A stretch of DNA of 64,000 nucleotides from Crenobacter cavernae. Lineage in GTDB: Bacteria; Pseudomonadota; Gammaproteobacteria; Burkholderiales; Chromobacteriaceae. The stretch lies in the NCBI RefSeq assembly GCF_003355495.1, contig NZ_CP031337.1, positions 2,671,001 to 2,735,000 on the forward strand, written 5' to 3'. Both the position numbers and the translations under genes were made by a program. Below the pieces are notes generated by a model. The model worked only from the letters and a program-made list of their open reading frames with translations. It did not search any database and was not told the origin of the DNA. Below, piece by piece: positions 54,059-61,641 of the stretch (position 1 is the stretch's first letter; every line of letters begins with the position of its first letter).

Positions 54059-54757
54059 ATGAATTTCAAAGATTTCAGAAGTCTTTGCGCGCTCTGCCTG
54101 CTCGGCGCAAGTCTCGCCACGCCGGCCTTCGCGTCGCTCGAAGACGCTCCCTTGCCCGGCGACTATCAGCCCGCCGCCCCGGCCCGAGCCAAGAAAGCCG
54201 CTCCGCGCGCGGCAGCACCTGCAGCCGCCCCCGCTACCGAACGTCCGGTCAGTCGCAACGCTTCCGCCCAGCCTGAGCGCACTTATGTAAAAGCCGCCAC
54301 CAAGGCCGGCAAACACGGCAAGACGACTACTTCGCGCGCGAGTCGCCACGGCAAGGCCCACCCAGGCAAGGCAAAAGCAGCGCACGGCCGCAAAGCGGCG
54401 CCTGGCAAGCATTTGAAACGACCGCAGGCAAAGGCGACACAGGCTGGTCACGGCAAGAAAGCCCCCCGCAAGGCGGCCGCTTCTTTACGCAAGGCGGCGG
54501 GTAAAGCGGTGAAATCTTCCCGAGGCAAGACGCCGACCCACGCGAAGAAGTCGCACACCGTGAAAAAAACCGCAAAACGCCAGGTTTCTAGGACCTCGGA
54601 CGTCCGCCAGGCCAAGCGGTCGTCGAAGGCCGGAGCGCACAAGACGAAGCATGCGGGCAAGTCGGCAAAGCATGTCGCCAAGATGCCAGGCAAGCGTCAG
54701 ATCAAAGCGAAGCCGGCAAAGCACCCGGCCGAGGCCAAAGCCAAACGTCGTCGTTAA
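54059..54757 (+). CDS. Secreted, extremely basic Lys/Ala-rich protein
   Basis: 232 residues. Signal peptide to ATPAFA (about residue 26), a short mature N-terminus (SLEDAPLPGDYQP), then about 180 residues made almost wholly of Lys, Ala, Arg, Gly, His, Thr and Ser in patterns such as GKHGKTT, KAKAAHGRKAAPGKH and AKHVAKMPGKRQ. It resembles histone H1 C-terminal tails but with an export signal. No domain is recognised. It may bind DNA, polyphosphate or polyanionic envelope polymers outside the cytoplasm; this is an inference. It lies just upstream of tRNA-Thr. Confidence 0.7.
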   Translation: MNFKDFRSLCALCLLGASLATPAFASLEDAPLPGDYQPAAPARAKKAAPRAAAPAAAPATERPVSRNASAQPERTYVKAATKAGKHGKTTTSRASRHGKAHPGKAKAAHGRKAAPGKHLKRPQAKATQAGHGKKAPRKAAASLRKAAGKAVKSSRGKTPTHAKKSHTVKKTAKRQVSRTSDVRQAKRSSKAGAHKTKHAGKSAKHVAKMPGKRQIKAKPAKHPAEAKAKRRR

Positions 54758-54800
54758 CGCTTGCGGCGCGTCTGCGCACACGGCATAATCCGACCCCTAC

Positions 54801-54876
54801 GCCGGCGTAGCTCAGTTGGTAGAGCAGCTGACTTGTAATCAGAAGGTCGAGGGTTCGACTCCTTTCGCCGGCACCA
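54801..54876 (+). tRNA. tRNA-Thr (UGU)
   Basis: 76 nt with encoded CCA. The acceptor stem GCCGGCG/CGCCGGC, D arm GCTC/GAGC, anticodon loop CTTGTAA (anticodon TGT) and T loop TTCGACT fold normally. The loop matches E. coli tRNA-Thr(UGU). Stands alone. Confidence 0.97.
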
Positions 54877-54882
54877 AATACG

Positions 54883-54913
54883 ACGGGCCTTGCAGCGCTG
54901 CAAGGCCCGTTTT
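54883..54913 (+). terminator. Terminator after tRNA-Thr
   Basis: ACGGGCCTTGCAGC and GCTGCAAGGCCCGT form a 14-bp perfect palindrome followed by TTTT, 6 bp after the CCA end. Confidence 0.9.
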
Positions 54914-55023
54914 GCATTCCGGTCATTTGCACGCCATTTACATGGCGCGTGTAAAAGAGTATCGATTTTCGTATAAGCCCCCCGCCACCTACCATACAGA
55001 AGCCATCTTCTGGAGGCCTTGCA

Positions 55024-55689
55024 ATGTGCGGCCGCTTCGCGATCTACTCCCGCTTTACCAAACTCGGGTATCAGCTCGACCTCGACTTGCCGCCGCGCTA
55101 CAACGTCGCGCCGAGTCAGAGCATCCCGATCATCCGCTCGGCCGACGCCGGCGGCTACGAGGTGGTCGACGCGCACTGGGGCCTGATCCCGTTCTGGGCC
55201 AAGGACCGCAAGATCGGCTACAGCACCATCAACGCGCGCGCCGAGACGGTAGCCGAGAAGCCGGCGTTCCGCGCCGCGTTCAAGCAGCGGCGCTGCCTCA
55301 TCCCGGCGTCCGGCCTGTACGAATGGCAGGACACCGGCGGCGCGCGCAAGCAGCCGTGGTTCATCACCGACGCCGCCGGCGACGGGCTGGCGTTCGCCGG
55401 ACTGTGGGAGCGCTGGACCGACCCCGCCACCGGTGAGTTGCTCGACAGCTGCAGCATCATCGTCGGGGCAGCCAATGACCTGGTGCGACCGATCCACGAC
55501 CGGCTCGCCTGCATCCTGCCGCCCGAGCACTACCGCGACTGGCTGGCGCTGGACGCACCGCCACCGCTCCTGCATTCCCTGCTCGAACCCTGCCCATCCG
55601 AATGGCTGCGCGCCTGGCCGGTGTCGCCGGCGGTCGGTAACGTCCGCAACGCCGGTCCCGACCTGGTCGCGCCGTTGTCGGGCGCATAA
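55024..55689 (+). CDS. SRAP/HMCES family protein (YedK-like)
   Basis: 221 residues. The catalytic Cys2 is exposed by Met removal (MCGRFAIYSR). Other family residues are YNVAPSQSIPIIR, WGLIPFWAKD, INARAETVAEKPAFR, the Glu in SGLYEWQD, and the His in PIHDRLACIL. Such proteins crosslink to abasic sites in single-stranded DNA and shield them from cleavage. Intact and of family length. The gene stands alone before a decayed stretch with a umuC remnant, so two DNA-damage loci adjoin. Confidence 0.9.
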   Translation: MCGRFAIYSRFTKLGYQLDLDLPPRYNVAPSQSIPIIRSADAGGYEVVDAHWGLIPFWAKDRKIGYSTINARAETVAEKPAFRAAFKQRRCLIPASGLYEWQDTGGARKQPWFITDAAGDGLAFAGLWERWTDPATGELLDSCSIIVGAANDLVRPIHDRLACILPPEHYRDWLALDAPPPLLHSLLEPCPSEWLRAWPVSPAVGNVRNAGPDLVAPLSGA

Positions 55690-55740
55690 ACCCTCCCTAT
55701 TCCTCTTTCCCCGGCCAGTCGATCCCGCGCATTTTGAATT

Positions 55741-55752
55741 TGTACGATATCA
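55741..55752 (+). promoter_or_regulatory. Shared 12-bp motif upstream of umuC remnant
   Basis: TGTACGATATCA, 27 bp before the remnant's GTG. The exact reverse complement lies 36 bp before the UmuD-like start (62768-62779). Possibly an operator for damage-inducible genes. Confidence 0.5.
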
Positions 55753-55778
55753 GTTTAAGCCTCTATAAGGATCTTGTG

Positions 55779-56020
55779 GTGTTCGGCGTGGTGGATCGTT
55801 TTGAGCAATAACGGCGGCTGCGTGGTAGCGCGCTCGGCCGTGGGTATCCCGGCGTTCGGCCGGTTATTCCAGATTGCTGCGCTGTGCAAGCGCCACGGCG
55901 TCGCGCGGTGTTCAGCTCGAACTACACGCTGTATGGCGACTTATCGCGCCGCATGATGGCGGTGTTGGCCGAGCACGCGTCCGGGCAGGAGGTGTACAGC
56001 ATCGACGAGGCTTCCTTGCG
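55779..56020 (+). pseudogene. Broken umuC (DNA polymerase V catalytic subunit) N-terminal remnant
   Basis: Pieces of the UmuC N-terminus in order but in different frames: MFGVVD, then VLSNNGGCVVARSA, ALCKRHGVA, and VFSSNYTLYGDLSRRMMAVL to EVYSIDEASL. About 20 codons are deleted after the first six. Two extra bases (in GCGCGGTGTTC) shift the frame before VFSSNY. Similarity ends just after the SIDEA catalytic motif. So no functional polymerase is made. The remaining 56021-56212 has no gene. Confidence 0.85.
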
Positions 56021-56212
56021 GTCCTGCAGGCGCGCAATGAGCGAGCCACCAGGCAAGAACCTGCCAACCAGCAAGGGTCAGGAGACGGCGACGACCAAAC
56101 ACCGTTGCCGCTCAGGATCAGCGAGAGATCAGGGATTCGAAGTACACAGGCGAGCGGCGGCCCGGCCCAACGGCTGATGAGGTAGTGCCGATGGCCTTGG
56201 CAACAGGGCCGT

Positions 56213-56250
56213 CACCTGAGCGGCTTCCATGAGGGGAGCTCAGGTGTTTT
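56213..56250 (+). terminator. Terminator-like hairpin
   Basis: CACCTGAGC (56213-56221) pairs with GCTCAGGTG (56238-56246), then TTTT. It lies 29 bp before the small gene at 56279. Confidence 0.55.
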
Positions 56251-56278
56251 CTAGCAGCACAACCAACCGGAGAAAGAG

Positions 56279-56476
56279 ATGACCGAGGCAGTAAAGAAAG
56301 GCGATTCCGTGACGTTCAAGGCCAAGCACCGGGAGGGTGCCGGCGCGGGGGCCGCGGTTCGCCCCGTCGCGAAGGGCTTCCATATCGACATCAAGATCAA
56401 CGGCTGCGGTGAGATCCGCGTGCGGCCGGCGCAGGTGCTGCGCGCGGCCTCATTGCTGATCGCCCTGCGGAGATAA
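56279..56476 (+). CDS. Small hypothetical protein
   Basis: 65 residues, MTEAVKKGDSVTFKAKHREG and onward, with GFHIDIKINGCGEIRVRPAQ. GGAGAAAGAG precedes the ATG. The alternating hydrophobic/charged pattern suggests a small beta-barrel (SH3/KOW-like), but no family is recognised. It lies among remnants of mobile DNA, downstream of a terminator-like hairpin. Confidence 0.5.
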   Translation: MTEAVKKGDSVTFKAKHREGAGAGAAVRPVAKGFHIDIKINGCGEIRVRPAQVLRAASLLIALRR

Positions 56477-56555
56477 GTGAACGTCTGGCAAGGAGTAGCA
56501 GGCATCGCGCCGCGCACACCGTCAGGACGGTCATCGATGCCAACAAGAGCAGACG

Positions 56556-56888
56556 TTACTTCGCAGGCTTTTTGCCAGCGGCCAAGGGCTTCATGTGCGT
56601 GATATGACCTAACTTGATGCGAACGGCTTTCTCGATGGTAATGAGGTCGTGGAGCACTTTAACGGCCTCGGCATTCTTCCCGTTGGTGAGCCCTTGGTGA
56701 AGGCGGCTTTCCAGCTCTTTGGCATCCCCCTTGTCGTTAAGGGGGACAGGGAAAAGCAAGCGAATCACGTCGGCGTCAATCTCCCGCGTTCCCATGGGTT
56801 GTCTTGCTTCATCGTCCGTCTCGAGAAAAATTTTGTATTTCCCATTTTTCGTAAGGGCCGCCCCGATCAGTCTGATTGCCTTTTCCAT
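56556..56888 (-). CDS. Hypothetical protein
   Basis: 110 residues. MEKAIRLIGAALTKNGKYKIFLETDDEARQ opens a protein with an alpha/beta pattern, and the lysine-rich C-terminus is HMKPLAAGKKPAK. No signal peptide or membrane helix. Codon use is AT-richer than the core. No family recognised; it may belong to the accessory DNA around the umuC remnant and IS110 fragment. Confidence 0.55.
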   Translation of the reverse strand: MEKAIRLIGAALTKNGKYKIFLETDDEARQPMGTREIDADVIRLLFPVPLNDKGDAKELESRLHQGLTNGKNAEAVKVLHDLITIEKAVRIKLGHITHMKPLAAGKKPAK

Positions 56889-57071
56889 TTTTCAGGTCGC
56901 TCTATCAATTTTGGATGGCTAGGGTACAACGTTCCCGCCTTGTTCGGAGGTTTTTGAGCTTAGAAGCCTCTTGCGGGGTTGGCCATCCCGATATATCCGC
57001 ACCGCGTACGCGCCGCACACCGCAGGCTGGTCAACGCTCACTGCCTTGTGGGTCAGCGCAGGAGATCGGCA

Positions 57072-57098
57072 ATGCAAAAGCCCCGCATCTGCGGGGCT
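57072..57098 (-). terminator. Terminator of cspA-type gene
   Basis: AAGCCCCGCA and TGCGGGGCTT form a 10-bp stem with a 2-base loop (57077-57098). The A-run to its left serves leftward transcripts. Confidence 0.8.
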
Positions 57099-57123
57099 TA
57101 GTAGAGCAACGATTCAGCGCGAC

Positions 57124-57327
57124 TTACAGCGGCTGAATGTTTGTTGCTTGCGGGCCTTTTTGGCCCATGCCTTTGGTGTAGCTCACCTTCTGGCCTTCTT
57201 GCAGGGTCTTGAAGCCATCTGCCTTCACTTCGGAGAAGTGCGCGAACAGATCATCGCCACCTGCATCAGGGGTGATGAAGCCAAAGCCTTTTGCATCGTT
57301 AAACCATTTAACGGTACCGGTTTCCAT
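57124..57327 (-). CDS. Cold shock protein
   Basis: 67 residues, a single cold-shock domain: GTVKWFNDAKGFGFITPD (RNP1) and DDLFAHFSEVKADGFKTL (RNP2). RNA/DNA chaperone, CspA/CspD type. About 300 bp of gene-free sequence lie upstream of the start, compatible with the long 5' leader of csp genes. That stretch (57328-57602) shows no other feature. Confidence 0.93.
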   Translation of the reverse strand: METGTVKWFNDAKGFGFITPDAGGDDLFAHFSEVKADGFKTLQEGQKVSYTKGMGQKGPQATNIQPL

Positions 57328-57602
57328 AATGTATTCCTTAATTATTCAGATAAAGAGCTTTCGCTCGGGATGCATGACGATCAAGGGATAGATATTGGAA
57401 CAAGGCGTGCCGTTTTGAGGTGCTTACGATGTAACGATAAGTTTACGCTTGAAGATCCTGCATCACCGTTATACGCACCTAAGCCAGGCCAGTCAAACAA
57501 TATCAAAAACTTATTGTACGGCGACCCGGATTCCATGACCTCGGTCATTTGGATAAGACGCCCGGGCCGCCACCCTCTCTCCTCCATCTTGCATGGAGTT
57601 CT

Positions 57603-57630
57603 GCCCCGCCCACCCGCGGGGCTTTTCTTT
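57603..57630 (+). terminator. Hairpin terminator, plus strand
   Basis: GCCCCGC (57603-57609) pairs with GCGGGGC (57616-57622) and is followed by TTTTCTTTT. Confidence 0.7.
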
Positions 57631-57643
57631 TCCGGAGCCCGCC

Positions 57644-57790
57644 ATGACCAAGCACTGCAACGGCAGCTCCATCTGCTACAGCCCGTAGGAATGGCGGATA
57701 CCCTTCGACGCGATCGAGCACCGCGCCCGCCGCCGAGCATGGCTCGAGTTCGTCGTGCTCCTGGCCTGCCTCCTCATGTTGCTGCAGTGG
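57644..57790 (+). pseudogene. Small membrane-protein gene with an internal amber stop
   Basis: From ATG 57644 (GGAG 7 bp upstream) the frame reads MTKHCNGSSICYSP, TAG at 57686, then continues in frame EWRIPFDAIEHRARRRAWLE followed by a hydrophobic helix (FVVLLACLLMLLQW). It then runs into IS110 sequence. Probably a phage-type small membrane protein disrupted by a nonsense change and by the insertion. Confidence 0.4.
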
Positions 57791-57871
57791 TATGGAAGCC
57801 CCCTTCCTGAACCGGCATTGCGGTGCCACAGTGAGTTTGCAACCGACTCACCGATTGAAGGGAGCGTCACC

Positions 57872-58045
57872 ATGAACATTAGAACGATCGGGCTGGATCT
57901 GGCCAAGAACGTGTTTCAGGTTCACGGCGTGGATGAGCATGGCAAGGTGGTGCTGCGCTAACAGGTAGCTTGCCCACAACTGTCGGCGTTCTTTGCCAAC
58001 CTGCCGCCCTGTCTAGTCGGCATGAAAGCGTGTGGTAGCGCCCAC
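57872..58045 (+). pseudogene. IS110-family transposase N-terminal remnant
   Basis: MNIRTIGLDLAKNVFQVHGV is the DEDD-transposase opening of IS110/IS1111 elements. In frame, an expected Lys codon is TAA (57959-57961), after which AFFANLPPCLVGMKACGSAH continues the family sequence. Similarity is lost near 58045. The left end of the element probably lies close to 57790. No catalytic C-terminal part is present, so it is dead. Confidence 0.8.
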
Positions 58046-58321
58046 CTTGGCCGAAGGCATGGCCGCCGCAGGCCAGCCGGCATATCACCTGGCAGATGTT
58101 CCGCTTGATGCTGTGGTTAGGCTCATGAATAAGTGCCACCCACAAAATCGGTCAGGTCTAACGCCATCTCGGGCACGTCTTCAATCCTGCGCCGGCCAAA
58201 AGCGCGAAATATGCCTGCTTGCGGATTCAGATAGACGGCAAAAAGCCCTACAATCCTGCCGCTGGTCTGCCGTTTCGAGTGGCCCGAGTCGTGACGGGGC
58301 CTTGGCGTAACCAAACTTTGG
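58046..58321. other. Gene-free stretch before second ftsK
   Basis: No gene or element end is recognised between the IS110 remnant and the second ftsK. It presumably holds the promoter of that gene, but no strong -35/-10 pair stands out. Confidence 0.4.
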
Positions 58322-61084
58322 ATGTCGACTGTGTGGGTTTTGGCTTTTTTTGTCGTGGTAGCGGGTTTGGTGTGTGGCGTGATCTGGCTGGACCGGACGG
58401 GTCGGACCTCGCTGGGAAAGGTTCTGCAACGGTTCGACTGGCGTGGCAGGGCCAGCGGCGGCCATGCCCGGGATGGGCAATGGCCGATTAAGTGGGCCAT
58501 CCCCTCGTGCGAAGATCCGGTCGCGTCCAGGCGTCACGTTCCAACCGCCGCCGGCAACCCGACCCCACGTTCGACAAGAACCGTTGCCCGCTCTGAGCCC
58601 GATAGCCATCAGATGCCGCAGTTGGACATCGATTACGACCGGCTGAAGCAGCGATTTCAGTCCAAGATGCCAGCGGAGGCGGCAGAAAGAGACCTGCCGC
58701 TCATCGAGCTACCGGAGCTGCAAGGCAACCTGCAAAGTGCCTTTCGACAACGGCGCGACGGGAGGCCGAGAGGACAATCTGCGTCTGCAGGCCAGGATAA
58801 TGCGTTGCCCGCCATTGACCCCGACGAGGTCAGGGCCAGCCTCCGCCAGATTCATGGTCACCGTTTGACCGGGGCCTCTTCGGCAAGCAGTGTTTCCAGA
58901 ATCCTGTCCGAACCGAGGGTTGCCGCTCCTAAAGTCCAGGCCGACAAGGCGACTCGCGGGGGATGGCCTTCTCCTCCTGTCCGCCCCACAGTCAAGTCCG
59001 ACCCGGCCCGCGAAAGACCTGTCGTCGCTCCGGCCATGCCGTTGGCCGAGCCTCCCAAGCCCGTAGAAGCGCAAACACGGGAAGTGCCCCTCTCTGGCGG
59101 CGGCACGGAACCCGCACCGGCCGTGAGGGTTTCCGGATCGCCGATGGCCGTGCCCGCCAAAGAATCGGAGAATGCGCCCTCTCCCGCTCCGCTCTCCACT
59201 GCTCAAGTCGCGGTAGTCTCTGGTTCGAATGAAGCAACGGCACCCGCGTCAAATACCCAGGGGATGCGGCAGCAACCGATTACCGTACCCGCCGCCCAAG
59301 GCGGGGTGCAGGCTGTGGAAAGTCAATCGCCGGCGCCTCCTCCATCAACGCCCCCTTCTTCGATGCCGTGGGTGTTCATCGAAGAAAAGCAGCGCATCGA
59401 GCCGAGTCCCTCTCCTGTTGCCGGGCAGGATTTAGTCTGGCTTCAGATAGACGAACGAGTGGTCGACCCCGTTCCGACGGCCACGAACTTCGGCGTGCCC
59501 ACCACAGACTCTGCCACGCAGCCCCACGCCCAGGATCCAGCAAGGCAAACCATCGTCGAATCTTCTCCGGCACATCTTGCGATGCTGCCCGTCGTTTATG
59601 GCGACGCCTGCATGCCGCCGCTCGACCTGCTCCATCCCGCCGACGACGCGGTAGCCGAATGCTCGCAAGACTTGCTGCTGGAACGCGGCATCGTCATCGA
59701 GGAGAAGTTGGCCGAGTTCAAGGTCAAGGTGAGCGTGGTCGACGCGTACGCCGGCCCGGTGATCACCCGTTACGAGGTCGAGCCCGCCGTCGGTGTCCGC
59801 GGCAACCAGGTGGTCAACCTGATGAAGGATCTGTCGCGCGCGCTGGGCCTGGCTTCGATCCGCGTGGTGGAGACCATCCCGGGCAAGACCTGCATGGGGC
59901 TCGAACTGCCGAATCCGACGCGGCAGATGATCCGCCTGTCGGAAATCCTGTCGACCGAGGTCTTCCAGCAGTCGTCTTCGCTGCTGACGATGGCGCTGGG
60001 CAAGGATATCGCCGGCGAGCCCGTCGTCATGGATCTGGCCAAGGCGCCGCACCTGCTGGTGGCCGGCACCACCGGCTCGGGCAAGTCGGTAGGCGTCAAC
60101 GCGATGATCCTGTCGCTGCTCTACAAGGCGTCGCCAGACCAAGTCCGCTTCCTCATGATCGACCCTAAAATGCTCGAGTTGTCGGTCTACAACGACATCC
60201 CGCATCTGTTGGCGCCCGTCGTCACCGACATGAAGCTCGCCGCGAACGCGCTCAACTGGTGCGTCGGCGAGATGGAGCGCCGCTACCGGCTGATGAGCGC
60301 ACTGGGCGTGCGCAACCTTGCCGGTTACAACGACAAGGTCCTCAAGGCGGAGCAGGAAGGCAGGCGGCTTAGCAACCCGTTCAGCCTGACCCCCGACCTG
60401 CCCGAACCGCTCGCCCCGCTGCCGTTCATCGTCGTCGTGGTCGATGAATTCGCCGACCTGATGATGGTGGCCGGCAAGAAGATCGAGGAGCTGATCGCGC
60501 GCCTGGCGCAGAAGGCGCGCGCCGCCGGCATTCACCTGATCCTCGCCACGCAACGGCCATCGGTCGACGTGATCACCGGCCTGATCAAGGCCAATATCCC
60601 GACGCGTATCGCCTTCCAGGTGTCGAGCAAGATAGACAGCCGCACGATTCTGGACCAAATGGGCGCCGAGAGCCTGCTCGGCCAAGGCGACATGCTGTTC
60701 CTGCCGCCGGGTACCGGCTATCCGCAACGCGTACACGGCGCCTTCGTCACCGACAACGAGGTGCACCAGGTCGTCGAGCACCTCAAGCAATTCGGCGAGC
60801 CGGATTACGTGGAGGGTCTGCTGAGCGGCGAGGCGGAGGCCGAAGAAGACGCCGCCCAGATGCAAGGCAGCAAGACCGCCGCAGAAACCGACGCGCTGTA
60901 CGACGAGGCAGTGGAAATCGTCTTGCGCACCCGCAAGGCGTCGATTTCCTCGGTGCAGCGCCATCTGCGCATCGGTTATAACCGGGCCGCGCGCCTGATC
61001 GAGGAAATGGAGGGCGCCGGCATCGTCAGCGCCATGGAGAGCAACGGCAACCGTACCGTGCTGGTGCCGGAGCGTAACTTCTGA
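58322..61084 (+). CDS. Second FtsK/SpoIIIE-type DNA translocase, single-helix form
   Basis: 920 residues. It has one N-terminal membrane helix (VWVLAFFVVVAGLVCGVIW) instead of the four of the 19-kb FtsK. A roughly 400-residue Pro/Ala/Ser/Glu-rich disordered linker follows. Then comes a complete motor: Walker A GTTGSGKSVGVNAMIL near residue 585, Walker B VVVVDEFADLMMV and LATQRPSVDVITGLIK. The gamma winged helix (LRTRKASISSVQRHLRIGYN) matches the first FtsK almost exactly. The start ATG has no good ribosome site, so the N-terminus is uncertain. It carries DUS-like 9-mers at 59042, 59708 and 60678, so it is not a recent arrival. Confidence 0.88.
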   Translation: MSTVWVLAFFVVVAGLVCGVIWLDRTGRTSLGKVLQRFDWRGRASGGHARDGQWPIKWAIPSCEDPVASRRHVPTAAGNPTPRSTRTVARSEPDSHQMPQLDIDYDRLKQRFQSKMPAEAAERDLPLIELPELQGNLQSAFRQRRDGRPRGQSASAGQDNALPAIDPDEVRASLRQIHGHRLTGASSASSVSRILSEPRVAAPKVQADKATRGGWPSPPVRPTVKSDPARERPVVAPAMPLAEPPKPVEAQTREVPLSGGGTEPAPAVRVSGSPMAVPAKESENAPSPAPLSTAQVAVVSGSNEATAPASNTQGMRQQPITVPAAQGGVQAVESQSPAPPPSTPPSSMPWVFIEEKQRIEPSPSPVAGQDLVWLQIDERVVDPVPTATNFGVPTTDSATQPHAQDPARQTIVESSPAHLAMLPVVYGDACMPPLDLLHPADDAVAECSQDLLLERGIVIEEKLAEFKVKVSVVDAYAGPVITRYEVEPAVGVRGNQVVNLMKDLSRALGLASIRVVETIPGKTCMGLELPNPTRQMIRLSEILSTEVFQQSSSLLTMALGKDIAGEPVVMDLAKAPHLLVAGTTGSGKSVGVNAMILSLLYKASPDQVRFLMIDPKMLELSVYNDIPHLLAPVVTDMKLAANALNWCVGEMERRYRLMSALGVRNLAGYNDKVLKAEQEGRRLSNPFSLTPDLPEPLAPLPFIVVVVDEFADLMMVAGKKIEELIARLAQKARAAGIHLILATQRPSVDVITGLIKANIPTRIAFQVSSKIDSRTILDQMGAESLLGQGDMLFLPPGTGYPQRVHGAFVTDNEVHQVVEHLKQFGEPDYVEGLLSGEAEAEEDAAQMQGSKTAAETDALYDEAVEIVLRTRKASISSVQRHLRIGYNRAARLIEEMEGAGIVSAMESNGNRTVLVPERNF

Positions 61085-61106
61085 TCGGCGCGAAGGGGGC
61101 GCGGGC

Positions 61107-61361
61107 TTATTTGGGGTTGGGTTTCGTCGGTTCGGGCGAGAAGAAGACCAGGTCTTCGGCCAGCGGTACCGCCGCGTCGCGACAGGCACGCGCCAGCTTG
61201 TCGAGCTGCTCCGGCGCCAGCGCAGCGCCCGGTTCCGGCGCGCCGACGCCCAGCGTCTGCTCGATGAACTCGCGAGCGACCATGAAAGTTGACGTTTTGC
61301 CCCCCTCTTCGACGGCCACGGCGTACAGGCCGTCGGGCATGAGGGTCAGTAAGGTGGGCAT
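61107..61361 (-). CDS. Hypothetical protein
   Basis: 84 residues, MPTLLTLMPDGLYAVAVEEG and onward, with AGG-AGA (CAAGGAGACC) 5 bp before the ATG. The N-terminal half looks beta-rich; the C-terminal half is helical (LAPEQLDKLARACRDA). No family recognised. Convergent with the second ftsK, 22 bp apart with no terminator. The following 61362-61555 has no gene. Confidence 0.55.
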   Translation of the reverse strand: MPTLLTLMPDGLYAVAVEEGGKTSTFMVAREFIEQTLGVGAPEPGAALAPEQLDKLARACRDAAVPLAEDLVFFSPEPTKPNPK

Positions 61362-61555
61362 GAAGGTCTCCTTGCAGGTAGCGTGACGCGTCCGGACGAA
61401 GTATAGGCGCGCAGGACTGACGGATGGTCTTCCCTCTTGGTCGGGATGGATTTTCCCATTGCGTTAGCGATCACCCTATCGTCATGAAACTGACCAGCCA
61501 AGGCCCCGCCCGCTCCGATCTCTATGTCACCTCGCACGCCGCAATCCAGGGATTG

Positions 61556-61595
61556 AAAAAGCTCGGCCAACCTTAGCAAAGGTTGGCCGAGCTTT
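61556..61595 (-). terminator. DUS-like paired terminator of moaA
   Basis: AAAAAGCTCGGCCAACCTT and AAAGGTTGGCCGAGCTTTT face each other across a 3-4 base loop. It is 47 bp past the moaA stop in the minus direction. Confidence 0.88.
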
Positions 61596-61641
61596 TCGTC
61601 GTATCGGGGACGGCGGTCGGCGCTCGGGCCTAGCCTCGTGC

